Positions 49,555-58,364 are shown, counted from the first letter of the stretch. The stretch is DNA of 64,000 nt from Saprospiraceae bacterium (GCA_016714985.1 JADKBS010000001.1:391001-455000), one strand, 5' to 3'. Numbers and translations are program-made. Notes: a model not told the origin generated them from the letters alone.

Positions 49555-50997
49555 TTAAAATTCCGCTTGCCCAGCCGCCCGTGGGAAGGCAATCACGTCA
49601 CGGATATTGCCCATGCCGGTGATGAACTGCACCATGCGTTCGAAGCCGAGGCCGAAGCCGGCGTGGGGGCAGCCACCGAATTTGCGCAGCTCCAGGTACC
49701 ACCACAGTTCTTCTTCATGGATGCCTTGGGCGTGGATGCGCTCCAACAGTTTGCCATGGCGCTCTTCTCGCTGCGAGCCGCCGATTACCTCGCCGATGTA
49801 AGGGAACAGGCAGTCCATCGCAGCGACCGTTTCCTTGCCGGGTTCGGTGCCGTCGTTTTCCCGCATATAAAAAGCCTTGATGGCCTTCGGGTAGTCCCGT
49901 ACAAAGACGGGTTTTTGGAAATGCTTCTCGACGAGGTAGCGTTCGTGCTCGCTCTGGAGGTCTTTGCCCCACTGCACGTCGAACTTGAACTTGCCTTTTT
50001 TATAGGTATTCGAGTTGCGGAGGATGTCCACAGCCTCGGTATAGGTGATGCGCTCGAAGTCGTTGTCCACCACGAAGCGGAGCATGTCCACGAGGCCCAT
50101 CGGGCGGCGGTCGTCCTGCTTCATGTTCTTTTCCTCGTCCTTGATGCGCTTGTCGAGGAAGGCGAGGTCGTCGGGGTAGTTGTCAAGGATGTGGCGGATG
50201 AGGAATTTCACGAAATCCTCGGCCAGGTCCATGTTGTCAAAGATGTCGTTGAAGGCAACCTCTGGTTCAATCATCCAGAACTCGGCCAAGTGGCGGGTCG
50301 TGAACGACTGTTCGGCCCGGAACGTGGGCCCGAAGGTGTAAATCTTGCCCAAGGCTAAGGCCGCAATTTCGCCCTGCAACTGGCCGGAAACGGTCAGATT
50401 TGTGCTTTTTCCAAAGAAATCCTGCTTGAAATCCACCTCGCCGGACTCGGTTCGGGGCGGGTTGTCGAAGTCAAGCGTCGTCACCCGGAACATCTCCCCA
50501 GCGCCCTCGGCATCGCTGCCCGTCACGATGGGCGTGTGCATGTAGTAGTAGCCCTGGTCGTTGAAATATTTGTGAACAGCATAAGCCACGGCATGGCGGA
50601 TGCGGAACACGGCGCTGAAGGTCTGCGTGCGCATACGGAAATGCGCCTTCTCCCGCAGGTACTCCATCGTCATGTTCTTCGGCTGGAGGTGGTAGTCGTC
50701 GGGGACGCACTCGCCGAGCAGTTCGATGCTGTCGGCCATGAGCTCAACGGCTTGGCCTGCGCCCTGCGACTCGACCAGCTTGCCCGTGACCGAGATGCAG
50801 GCGTGGAACTGGATTTTTTTCAAAAACTCTTCCTCGAATTTCTCAAAATCCACCACGACTTGCAGCGTGTTGAACGAGGAGCCATCGTATAGTGCGATGA
50901 AGCGGTTGGAGCGGAAGGACCGCACCCAGCCAGAGACTTTTACGTCGGCGCCAACCTGTGGTTGGCGCAATATTTCAGCGATTTCTGTTCTTTTCAT
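49555..50997 (-). CDS. asnS: Asparaginyl-tRNA synthetase
   Basis: Class II aminoacyl-tRNA synthetase charging tRNA-Asn. The 480-residue protein has an N-terminal OB-fold anticodon-binding domain (VKVSGWVRSFRSNRFIALYDGSSFNTLQVVV). Its catalytic core has motif 2 (FGPTFRAEQSFTTRHLAEFWMIEPEVAF) and motif 3 (HAGFGLGFERMVQFITGMGNIRDVIAFPR). The FPR ending and the fRAE-s-xTxRH pattern separate AsnS from AspS. A TAAATTTG box lies 25 bp upstream inside an inverted repeat. Full-length and intact. Confidence 0.96.
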   Translation of the reverse strand: MKRTEIAEILRQPQVGADVKVSGWVRSFRSNRFIALYDGSSFNTLQVVVDFEKFEEEFLKKIQFHACISVTGKLVESQGAGQAVELMADSIELLGECVPDDYHLQPKNMTMEYLREKAHFRMRTQTFSAVFRIRHAVAYAVHKYFNDQGYYYMHTPIVTGSDAEGAGEMFRVTTLDFDNPPRTESGEVDFKQDFFGKSTNLTVSGQLQGEIAALALGKIYTFGPTFRAEQSFTTRHLAEFWMIEPEVAFNDIFDNMDLAEDFVKFLIRHILDNYPDDLAFLDKRIKDEEKNMKQDDRRPMGLVDMLRFVVDNDFERITYTEAVDILRNSNTYKKGKFKFDVQWGKDLQSEHERYLVEKHFQKPVFVRDYPKAIKAFYMRENDGTEPGKETVAAMDCLFPYIGEVIGGSQREERHGKLLERIHAQGIHEEELWWYLELRKFGGCPHAGFGLGFERMVQFITGMGNIRDVIAFPRAAGQAEF

Positions 50998-51012
50998 ATT
51001 CAGTTTGATTCA

Positions 51013-51083
51013 TGTAGTCGCCAAATTTATTTGGCAGACTGTTTTTCTATCAAGCCTGCCAAATAAATTTGGCGGCTACAAAT
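51013..51083. repeat. Repeat family M: inverted repeat around CCAAATTTATTTGGCAG
   Basis: The arms (about 51015-51040 and 51055-51082) are near-perfect inverses, TGTAGTCGCCAAATTTATTTGG and its partner. Each arm contains a TAAATTTG box pointing outward, one toward asnS. Confidence 0.8.
51022..51029 (-). promoter_or_regulatory. Candidate -7 box (TAAATTTG) for asnS
   Basis: Minus-strand TAnnTTTG match 25 bp before the asnS start, within inverted repeat M. Confidence 0.5.
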
Positions 51084-51176
51084 GGGCGGCGAAAATACAG
51101 CAAAAACTTGCGCCATGTGTTGCAGCTGCTGATGAATTGAAAAAAACGTTGACTTCGCAAAATTGGTTTCAATGAA

Positions 51177-51207
51177 AAAGGCCCCGACATGCGCCGAGGC
51201 CTTTTTT
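51177..51207. terminator. Bidirectional terminator-like hairpin
   Basis: A 10-bp stem AAAGGCCCCG/CGAGGCCTTT (one G-U pair) with an 8-base loop has a T run on each strand. It could end the sigma-factor transcript (minus) or a short plus-strand transcript from inverted repeat M. Confidence 0.75.
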
Positions 51208-51261
51208 CTCCATCATAATTTTCCAATACCTTTTTCAAAAAGTTAGCCCAAAAGGGGTAAA

Positions 51262-51384
51262 CAGTTAGGCAGTGGGCAGTTGGCAGTCAGTTCGAAGTTG
51301 ATAAGTCTTTTAGTCATTGTTGAGCTTTGGACTGCTTGACTAACGGACTTTCAGGCTGACTGCCCACTGTCGAACTGCCCACTT
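51262..51384. repeat. Repeat family C copy: CAGTTGGCAGT / ACTGCCCACTG inverted arms
   Basis: The left arm (51262-51298) and right arm (about 51330-51382) are imperfect inverses of CAGT(T/G)GGCAGT units. They run up to the sigma factor stop codon. A similar, more degenerate sequence lies at about 3096-3200 after uppS. Confidence 0.75.
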
Positions 51385-52058
51385 CAATTCGCCCTCGTGT
51401 TCGACTCCAGGTACGCCATTGCCCCGGGGTTCTGCATGAGGGTGTAGAGCATTTCCTTGGCACGGAACAATTGCGCCTTCACCGTGCCGAGCGGGATTTC
51501 CAGTTCGGTGGCGATTTCCTCGTAGCTCAGTTCCTCGTAGTAGCGCAGCTCGATCATGAGGCGGTACTTGGTGCTGAGTTGGCCGAGCACAGAGCGCACC
51601 ATTTGCAGGCGCTGCTGCCGGATGATTTCCTCTTCCGGGTTGCGGGCATAGTTGCGGATGGTGCCAGTGAAGTCACGGTCGCCGTTGGATTCCATCGGCT
51701 GGTCAATGCTCAGGAAGTGCATGCGCTTCTTGCGGATGTGGTCAATGCAGTTGTTGACGGCAATCTTGAACAGCCACGTGGAAAAGGCGTAGTGCGGGGC
51801 GTAGGTCGTCAGCTTGTTAAAAGCCTTGCCGAACGCCTCGATGGTCAGGTCTTCCGCATCGTCGTGGTTGCGCACCATCTTGAAGAGGTGGTTATAGACG
51901 CTTGGGCGGTAACGGTCTAGTAGTGTGGAGTAGGCTTGCTGGTCGCCCGCAATGGCTGCCATGACGAGTAGATAGTCCTCGGACGCCTTGGGTGAAAGCC
52001 TTGTCGCAGTGGTGGTGGTGGTTGCGCTAACTGGGTGCTTCGCTAGTGTTAATTCCAT
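51384..52058 (-). CDS. RNA polymerase sigma factor, sigma-70/ECF type
   Basis: A 224-residue sigma factor from MELTLAKHPV (52058). Region 2 is AYSTLLDRYRPSVYNHLFKMVRNHDDAEDLTIEAFGKAFNKL ... FSTWLFKIAVNNCIDHIRKKR (-10 recognition and core binding). Region 4 is LSTKYRLMIELRYYEELSYEEIATELEIPLGTVKAQLFRAKEML (-35 recognition). The linker between regions (SIDQPMESNGDRDFTG...) is longer than in minimal ECFs. No anti-sigma gene is adjacent. The start codon overlaps the end of the glycosyltransferase gene by 10 bp, so the sigma factor is coupled to it; an earlier in-frame start at 52145 would overlap further. Confidence 0.9.
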   Translation of the reverse strand: MELTLAKHPVSATTTTTATRLSPKASEDYLLVMAAIAGDQQAYSTLLDRYRPSVYNHLFKMVRNHDDAEDLTIEAFGKAFNKLTTYAPHYAFSTWLFKIAVNNCIDHIRKKRMHFLSIDQPMESNGDRDFTGTIRNYARNPEEEIIRQQRLQMVRSVLGQLSTKYRLMIELRYYEELSYEEIATELEIPLGTVKAQLFRAKEMLYTLMQNPGAMAYLESNTRAN

Positions 52059-53221
52059 CGCTGGGTGTTGTCGTTGTTCATGAGAACTAACGGTGCGAAC
52101 ACGAGATAGTAAAGTACCAGTAAGCCATCTAAAACCGGGAGCCAAATCCGCAACGAACGGTGTTGCATTTTGCCCAAGATAACGCTGCCTACTACTATTA
52201 CTACACCCATTCTCACCGCATATCCCAATAGAGCAAACATTATGCTAATTTTGAATATCAGTAATGCGCCTCCCAAAAAAAAGTGTAGTAAATGACTCAT
52301 AGTGAGCAAATTAAGAATTATTTTATCCTTAATTTTATATTCAGAACCGGTCGTGAAGTGCCTCGTTTTCTGGCGGTAATAGTCCCGCCAGGTGGTCTTT
52401 GGGGTTGAATAAACATAGGTTTTCGGATGGAGCCGGATTTCGACCTTGCCACGTTTGGCAGTTGCATTCACAAAAAGGTCGTCGTCGCCGCTCGCCAAGT
52501 GCTCGTGGCTGCGGAAGCCACCGCTACCTTCGTAAAGCGACTTGCGGTAGGCCAAGTTCCGCCCGACCCCCATATAGGGATGCCCGGCGAGTGCGAGGGA
52601 CAGGTACTGCAATGCAGTGTACCATGCCTCGAACCTGACCCAAATGTTCAGGAGACCTGGCGCTTCGTCATAGGGTGCTACCCCCAGTACGATTTGCGTG
52701 TCGTCTTGCATGCTTGCTACCATTCCCCGAACCCAGTCGGGGCTGGCGGGCACGCAGTCGGCATCGGTCAGTAAAAGAACTTGGTGTTTGGCTTGCTCGA
52801 TTCCCTTTGCAAGGGCGAATTTTTTTCCTGCTCTTTCATCATCACAAACAACTATGTGTAAGTGACTGTATCTGCGTTGCAAAGATGATAATATATTAAA
52901 AGAATTATCAGATGATTTATGGAGCACTAGGATGATTTCAAGGGAACGGTAGGTTTGGTTTAGGATACGGTCAAGGTGGCGGCTCAAGTTGTCGGCTTCG
53001 TTGCGGGCGCAGATGATCAGGGAAACAGTTGGAAGCTCGTCAGGTCTTGTCCCGACACCTCGGGATGGCAGGTCTTGTCCTGAATCCTTGGGATGGCCCT
53101 CTGAGGCAGGGGGAAATTCCTCGACAGGGTGGCGGGCCAGTTTTCCAAAAACGAAAATCCAGAAAAACAGTTGCACCGCCGTGGCGGCCACAAAGCCGTA
53201 GAGCAAAATGGATTCAAGCAT
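52049..53221 (-). CDS. Family 2 glycosyltransferase, membrane-anchored
   Basis: Processive or single-step inverting glycosyltransferase at the inner membrane. 390 residues: N-terminal helix (about 4-25), then a GT-A fold with TVSLIICARNEADNLSRHLDRIL, the DxD motif in LLLTDADCVPASPDWV and the GVGRNLAYRKSLYEGSGGF acceptor region. The base-like HLASGDDDLFVN follows, with two to three C-terminal helices. Between the first helix and the catalytic domain, GHPKDSGQDLPSRGVGTRPDE is encoded by two direct 28-bp units. Two stretches (52240-52345 and 52850-52930) are strongly AT-rich. A TACCTTTG box lies 35 bp upstream. Confidence 0.88.
   Translation of the reverse strand: MLESILLYGFVAATAVQLFFWIFVFGKLARHPVEEFPPASEGHPKDSGQDLPSRGVGTRPDELPTVSLIICARNEADNLSRHLDRILNQTYRSLEIILVLHKSSDNSFNILSSLQRRYSHLHIVVCDDERAGKKFALAKGIEQAKHQVLLLTDADCVPASPDWVRGMVASMQDDTQIVLGVAPYDEAPGLLNIWVRFEAWYTALQYLSLALAGHPYMGVGRNLAYRKSLYEGSGGFRSHEHLASGDDDLFVNATAKRGKVEIRLHPKTYVYSTPKTTWRDYYRQKTRHFTTGSEYKIKDKIILNLLTMSHLLHFFLGGALLIFKISIMFALLGYAVRMGVVIVVGSVILGKMQHRSLRIWLPVLDGLLVLYYLVFAPLVLMNNDNTQRWN
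53040..53097. repeat. Direct 28-bp repeat inside the glycosyltransferase gene (family N)
   Basis: Two units, CAGGTCTTGTCCCGACACCT and CAGGTCTTGTCCTGAATCCT, each followed by (C/T)GGGATGG. They lie in frame and code for the linker between membrane anchor and catalytic domain. Confidence 0.8.
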
Positions 53222-53255
53222 GGTAAAGCGGTGCGGCTGGGGTTATGTGGAGCAG

Positions 53256-53263
53256 CAAAGGTA
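53256..53263 (-). promoter_or_regulatory. Candidate -7 box (TACCTTTG) for the glycosyltransferase-sigma pair
   Basis: Minus-strand TAnnTTTG match 35 bp before the start at 53221. Confidence 0.45.
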
Positions 53264-53367
53264 GGCAATGCGCTCCAATGGATGGCGTTGACGGTTAGGT
53301 ACGAGAATTCCTAAATCTTTGAGATTTGTAACTTTATAAGAGGGTACGGTAGGGGAAAAATTTCATT

Positions 53368-56352
53368 TTACCTCCCATCCACTATCGCCTCATACACCGC
53401 ATCCTGCACCTTCACCCTCGTATTCAGCTTCGCCAACTTGTTGTTCTTCATGCTCGGAAACGTCCTGTTTGACAGGAAAACATAAATCAACTCCTGTGCC
53501 GGGTCCACCCAGACCGCCGTGCCCGTGAAGCCGAGGTGGCCGTAGGTGCCATCGCTCGCCAATTTGCTCAGGTTATTCTCGTAGCTCGTGTTCTTTTGGA
53601 ACATATCGAAGCCGATACCCCTGCGGGTGCAGCCTTGGCAGCGGGTCGTGTAGTAGTTGATGGTCTCTGGCTTCAGGTATTGCATGCCACCGTAGCTCCC
53701 TTTGTTCAGCAGCATTTGCATCAGCACGGCGAGATCTTCGGCATCGCTGAAAAGGCCGGCATGGCCGGTGGCTTGGTTGAGCATGGCAGCACCCATGTCG
53801 TGCACGTAGCCCTGTATGCGGCGGTCACGGAAGTAGTTGTCGTTCTCGGTGGGCGGGATGCGCTCTAAGGGGAAGCGCTCGTAGGGCCGATAGCCCATCG
53901 TGCCAAGGCCGAGCGGCTCATAAAAATTTTGCTTCGCAAACTCCTCTATAGGCTGCCCCGACTGCCGCTTGATGATTTCGCTGGCGATATAAAAGCCGAG
54001 GTCGCTGTACTTGTACTCCTTCGTCTGCTCCAGTGGGCTGTCCATTATTTGCTGCCAAATCTGCTTTTCATAGCCCGCTTTCAGCCAAAGGTCTTTCGCC
54101 ACAGGCAGCGGGTAGTCGTCGCTTCGTTTGCTTTGGTAAAAACTGGGTGAAGGCTTCTCTGCCGGGGTGATGGTTTTTTCATAAAACTTAATCCAAGGCA
54201 TGAGGCGGCCCCGGTGGGTCATCATGTCCACGAGCGGTATGCCTTTCTTGTTCGTGCTGGCGAACTCGGGCAGGTACTTTTCCACGGGGTCTTTCGGGTC
54301 GAACTTGCCGTCCTCCTGCAAGCGCATGAGCGATATGGTGCTGGCCGCAATCTTCGTTATGCTCGCCAAGTCCCAGATGTCGTCCGGCTCGGTGGGGCGG
54401 GCGTTTGGGTCGTAGGTGTGGTGGCCGTAGGCTTTTCGCCACACGATTTTGCCCTTGCGGGCAACGAGCACCACGCCGCCAGGGGTAGCGCCTTCGGCAA
54501 TGGCCTCGGCCATCAGTTCGTCCACTTTTTCCAGTTTGTGGCTGCTCATGCCCACTTCTTCGGGTACGCCGTAGCCGAGCCGCTCCACCGTTGTTGTCGT
54601 GATGCCAGTACCAGCGGGCAGGCCGGGTGATGCAGTCACTGGCAATTTCCCCCGCAGGGGGAACACACCAAAAAGCGCCTGCGCTGCGAGGTCTTGCACC
54701 TCGTCCTCCTCCTCATAGCAGACCAGCAGGTTCGGCACGTTTTCAAAGAACTTGGCTGAGTACGGGTTGCCGAACAGAACCAGAACGACCCTTGTCTGCT
54801 TGCGCAATGCCTCCACAAAATCCTTTGTGTCCTGCGTAAGGCCGTAGCCCTTGGAGGCGAACTGGCTCATGTCGTGCAGGCTGACGATGACGGCATCTTT
54901 GTCTTTCAGCTTGGTTAACAAGGAGTTGGAAACGTCCTTGCCAGTGGTGAACGTCTCTATTTTTCCGAAGGAAGATAGCCTTTTATGAAACGCATTGCCG
55001 CTGTTTGTACCAATGGCCAGTGCCGCCAATTTTGCAGGTACTGACTGCCCACTGCCAACTGTCGAACTGCCAACTGGCAAAAACGAGTCATCATTTTTTG
55101 CCAAAGTCAGTGCATTCGCTATCAGTTCCCGCTTTACGGCCAAGGCTTCGGCGTCGTTCACATCAGCACGGACGCCTTCGAGGGGCACGGGCTGGTACTG
55201 CTGGATGCCCATGCGGTGCTTCCAAAGCAGCACTTTTTTCACACTGGCTTCAATGTTGGCGGCGGGTATCCGGCCATCGGCCACCCACTGCTTCACGGTG
55301 CGCCAAGATGCTTCCAAATCGGCGGGTAGCAGCAGCACGTCGTTGCCAGCGGCGAGGGCACGGGCCTCTACCTCGCCTTTGCCAAAATGCTTTGTAACGG
55401 CGTGCATTTCGAGGCCGTCGGTGAGGATTAAACCCTTGTAGTTCAGTTGGTTGCGCAGTAAATCGGTCACGATTTTTGGCGAAAGCGAGGAGGCCAAATT
55501 AGGCGTATTGTCCAGCGCCGGAATGTTCAAGTGGGCAACCATGATGCTGCCCACGCCCTGCCGGATGAGGATTTTGAAGGGGAAAAGCTCCACACTGTCG
55601 AGTCGGGCCAGATCATGGTTGATGAGGGGCAGGTCGTAGTGGCTGTCGGTGCCAGTGTCGCCGTGGCCGGGAAAGTGCTTGGCGGAGGCCAATACGCCGT
55701 TGTCCTGCATCCCTGCCATGTACTGGTATGCTTTGGCGGCCACGTTGTAGGGGTCTTCGCCGAAGCTGCGGAAGCCGATGACGGGATTGGCGGCGTTGTT
55801 GTTCACGTCGGCCACGGGGGCGAAGTTGAAGTTGACGCCGACCCGCTTGCAGTGTTTCGCAATTTGCTCGCCCATGCGGTAAATGAGCGTGTTATCCTGA
55901 ATGGCACCGAGCATGAGTTGTCGGGGGAAGCTCATGGCCGTGCCCCGCATCCGCATCCCCAGTCCCCATTCGCCATCTATCGTGATGAACATGGGCAACT
56001 TGGTGGCCTGGGCCTGGTAGCGGTTGGTGAGTTCGACCTGTTTTTCGGGGGTACCCTTGGCCGTGGGGTTGAAGAAGCAGAGGCCGCCGGGGTGGTATTT
56101 TTTCACCTGTTCTTCCACGGTGGCTTCGTACGCAGCGTCTTTATCGGTGTGCGCCCTGAGCCAGAATAGTTGGCCGAGCCGCTCGTCGGGGCTAAGGGTG
56201 GCGTAGGTGCTGTCCACCCAGGCGGTTTCTTCTAGTTGCTCCGCAATGACGGGCATGGGCTGCGCAGGCCGACGGGTAAAGCTGGCGGCGGAAAGCACGA
56301 TGTACGCAAGGGCGATGAGCAACAGGGCGAAGGTTTTTTTCAATGTTTGCAT
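53368..56352 (-). CDS. Fusion of GH3 beta-N-acetylhexosaminidase and beta-lactamase-type serine hydrolase
   Basis: A 994-residue envelope protein with an N-terminal signal or anchor (about 8-25). The GH3 half (about 45-590) shows LGQLFWLRAHTD, the substrate site KHFPGHGDTGTDSHYDLPLI with the NagZ-type His, and GLILTDGLEMHAV with the nucleophile Asp. It is linked to a class C beta-lactamase/DD-peptidase-like half (about 615-985) with S664-I-T-K667 and the YSD second motif (KYSDLGFYIASEII). GH3 enzymes of this type remove GlcNAc from muropeptides; the serine hydrolase may act on peptide or ester bonds. Residues around 425-440 (FLPVGSSTVGSGQSVPAKLA) are encoded by a family C repeat. This fusion is known in Bacteroidota. 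Confidence 0.9.
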   Translation of the reverse strand: MQTLKKTFALLLIALAYIVLSAASFTRRPAQPMPVIAEQLEETAWVDSTYATLSPDERLGQLFWLRAHTDKDAAYEATVEEQVKKYHPGGLCFFNPTAKGTPEKQVELTNRYQAQATKLPMFITIDGEWGLGMRMRGTAMSFPRQLMLGAIQDNTLIYRMGEQIAKHCKRVGVNFNFAPVADVNNNAANPVIGFRSFGEDPYNVAAKAYQYMAGMQDNGVLASAKHFPGHGDTGTDSHYDLPLINHDLARLDSVELFPFKILIRQGVGSIMVAHLNIPALDNTPNLASSLSPKIVTDLLRNQLNYKGLILTDGLEMHAVTKHFGKGEVEARALAAGNDVLLLPADLEASWRTVKQWVADGRIPAANIEASVKKVLLWKHRMGIQQYQPVPLEGVRADVNDAEALAVKRELIANALTLAKNDDSFLPVGSSTVGSGQSVPAKLAALAIGTNSGNAFHKRLSSFGKIETFTTGKDVSNSLLTKLKDKDAVIVSLHDMSQFASKGYGLTQDTKDFVEALRKQTRVVLVLFGNPYSAKFFENVPNLLVCYEEEDEVQDLAAQALFGVFPLRGKLPVTASPGLPAGTGITTTTVERLGYGVPEEVGMSSHKLEKVDELMAEAIAEGATPGGVVLVARKGKIVWRKAYGHHTYDPNARPTEPDDIWDLASITKIAASTISLMRLQEDGKFDPKDPVEKYLPEFASTNKKGIPLVDMMTHRGRLMPWIKFYEKTITPAEKPSPSFYQSKRSDDYPLPVAKDLWLKAGYEKQIWQQIMDSPLEQTKEYKYSDLGFYIASEIIKRQSGQPIEEFAKQNFYEPLGLGTMGYRPYERFPLERIPPTENDNYFRDRRIQGYVHDMGAAMLNQATGHAGLFSDAEDLAVLMQMLLNKGSYGGMQYLKPETINYYTTRCQGCTRRGIGFDMFQKNTSYENNLSKLASDGTYGHLGFTGTAVWVDPAQELIYVFLSNRTFPSMKNNKLAKLNTRVKVQDAVYEAIVDGR
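55036..55080. repeat. Repeat family C copy inside the GH3-serine hydrolase gene
   Basis: ACTGACTGCCCACTGCCAAC, TGTCGAACTGCCAACTGG: imperfect ACTGCC(A/C) units, in frame, coding for a Gly/Ser/Val-rich loop. Confidence 0.8.
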
Positions 56353-56878
56353 AATTTGAAGGGGCTAAGTTAAAAAGGATTTGGTTGCGGGAGGACTTGA
56401 CGCTATTGGACCATACCTATGTATCCTACCCATTCACTGGAAGAAGATCGAATGCCTTACTGCGTCGGTCTGAGCCGGTACCTCGTGCTCAGGTGAGCGA
56501 GTGTGCTGGAACCGAATAATTCTAATATGAAGGACATAAGATTGGGGATGTCAATTTTCAGGTTGAGGGTTTTCAGTACTGGCTACTTATTTTGATTCAC
56601 CTAACTGGCTTTCTTAAAAGCATGAAAGTATTAAAACTTATATATTACTGCTTAAAAATGGCTGCCCCAATAATGCATGTAGCTTGTTTACAGAAAATCT
56701 AATTAAAATCTAATCTGCGTTTAAGGACTTTCTAAGCCCTTCCATTTGGGTTGGTTCTAGTTTTGCACCGGATATGAAGACTAAATATATGACCTTGTCT
56801 CTATGATGATGCTCTCAGCGCTCAACCCTATGTGGTAGTTCTTCACATTTTTTGTAACCAATAAAATTCTGTAATCCT
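56353..56878. other. Gene-free intergenic region, 526 bp
   Basis: Divergent gap between the GH3 fusion and the haloperoxidase-like gene. No open frame or repeat array was recognised. A GC-rich patch at about 56460-56510 can fold but has no features I can name. Confidence 0.5.
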
Positions 56879-58297
56879 ATGAAGTTGAAGTTTTCAACCC
56901 TTCCCGCCTTGGGAGGCATTTTGTTGATGTCCCTTTTTGTCGTTTCCTGTAACCGGGATGAAGACGATAAGCTGAAATCCAAACTTGTGGCTGAGTTCGA
57001 CGCTGAAGCACCTCTTGAATGGAATCACTTGTTCCTTGAAGTTGAGCGTTATGCTGCTGGTTATCGCCCAGGCCCAGCCCCTCGTGCTTTGGGCTACATG
57101 GGCTTGGCTACCTACGAAGCTTGTATCACTGGTATGCCAGACTACAATTCGCTGGAAAGCCTTTACTCCGGCTCAGGTTTGAACATCCCCGACGCAGATT
57201 CTAAACTTGAGTATCACTGGCCGACGGTCGTCAATGCGATTTACGGCAACATGATGCCCAAGTTCTTTGCAGATGTGAATGCTGACCTGAAGGCAAAAAT
57301 CACCACACTGACCGACCAACTCGACGACAAGTACCAAGCTGAGGCTGGTCAAAAAGTCTATGAGCAGTCCAAATCCTATGGAATCAGTGTTGCCGAGGCA
57401 GTCTGGGACTGGGCAACCACCGACCCCTACGGCCACAATGCCTACAAGAACCCATTCGGCAACTTCGAGACCAACGAAGAGTACGACTGGCAAGCCAACT
57501 TCGATAGTGCGGGCGATTGGGAACCAACCTTACCTGGCCCCGGCAAGGCGATGGGCCCGTATTTTGGCAAGGCCCGTGCCTTCGCCCTGGCCAACAACGA
57601 GAAGCTCGCACTGCCACCTTCCACCTATTTCATGGAATACAGCGAAGAGCCTAACTCTGAGTACTATTCCCAAGCCGTGCAGGTTTATACCAAGAACGCA
57701 GCACTTGATTACAATACGGAGTGGATTGGCGAATTCTGGAGCGACGACCTCCTCAACGTCACCTTTAGCCCCGGCCCACGCTGGACTGCAATTGCCAACC
57801 AAGTGATTGACGCAGAAAAATCAAGCCTTGAGACTGCTTTGGAAACCTACGCCAAAGTTGGAATGGCCCTCAACGATGCTGCCGTCGGCTGCTGGAATTC
57901 CAAGTTCCACTACAACATCGAGCGCCCCGACACCTATATCAAAAAAGTAATTGACCCGTCCTATAAACCCAATTTGTACAACCCGAGCACTGGCGACGAG
58001 GGCGTGACCCCTTCTTTCCCAGCCTATCCATCCGGCCACTCCACCATGGGCGCAGCGGGCGCTGAGGCGTTGGCAAGCGTGTTTGGCTATTCCTATGCCA
58101 TGACCGACCGCTGCCACGAGAACCGCACCGACTTCGAGGGCAAGCCCCGCTCATTTGGCAGTTTCTATGAAATGGCCTTGGAAAATGCTTGGTCGAGGGT
58201 ACTGCTTGGCGTACACTGGCGCATGGACTGTGACGAAGGCGTTCGCTTCGGCACTGTCATTGGCCGCAGGGTAAACCAGTTGCCCTGGAAAGATTAA
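56879..58297 (+). CDS. Vanadium-dependent haloperoxidase / PAP2-related lipoprotein
   Basis: A 472-residue protein with a lipoprotein signal (MKLKFSTLPALGGILLMSLFVVSC). The N-terminal half is helical (EWNHLFLEVERYAAGYRPGPAPRALGYMGLATYEAC), typical of vanadium haloperoxidase-like proteins. The C-terminal half has the PAP2 phosphate/vanadate site in three parts: NIERPDTYIKKV (K/R), PAYPSGHSTMGAAGAEAL (S-G-H) and SRVLLGVHWRMDCDEGV (R-x(5)-H). All ligands are present. Halogenation versus phosphatase activity cannot be decided from sequence. Followed by a strong terminator. Confidence 0.88.
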   Translation: MKLKFSTLPALGGILLMSLFVVSCNRDEDDKLKSKLVAEFDAEAPLEWNHLFLEVERYAAGYRPGPAPRALGYMGLATYEACITGMPDYNSLESLYSGSGLNIPDADSKLEYHWPTVVNAIYGNMMPKFFADVNADLKAKITTLTDQLDDKYQAEAGQKVYEQSKSYGISVAEAVWDWATTDPYGHNAYKNPFGNFETNEEYDWQANFDSAGDWEPTLPGPGKAMGPYFGKARAFALANNEKLALPPSTYFMEYSEEPNSEYYSQAVQVYTKNAALDYNTEWIGEFWSDDLLNVTFSPGPRWTAIANQVIDAEKSSLETALETYAKVGMALNDAAVGCWNSKFHYNIERPDTYIKKVIDPSYKPNLYNPSTGDEGVTPSFPAYPSGHSTMGAAGAEALASVFGYSYAMTDRCHENRTDFEGKPRSFGSFYEMALENAWSRVLLGVHWRMDCDEGVRFGTVIGRRVNQLPWKD

Positions 58298-58331
58298 TCT
58301 TATCATGTAGGATTATTATTTAAGGTATTCC

Positions 58332-58364
58332 GCAGGCTTGCCCCGTTCGGGCAAGCCTGCTTTT
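58332..58364 (+). terminator. Rho-independent terminator after the haloperoxidase-like gene
   Basis: A 12-base stem GCAGGCTTGCCC/GGGCAAGCCTGC (58332-58343 with 58349-58360), a 5-base loop and TTTT. It lies 19 bp before the next gene's start. Confidence 0.85.

Noticed and set aside
56460..56510. GC-rich foldable patch in the 526-bp intergenic gap, possible ncRNA
   Set aside because: No promoter box or terminator around it and no recognisable RNA motif.
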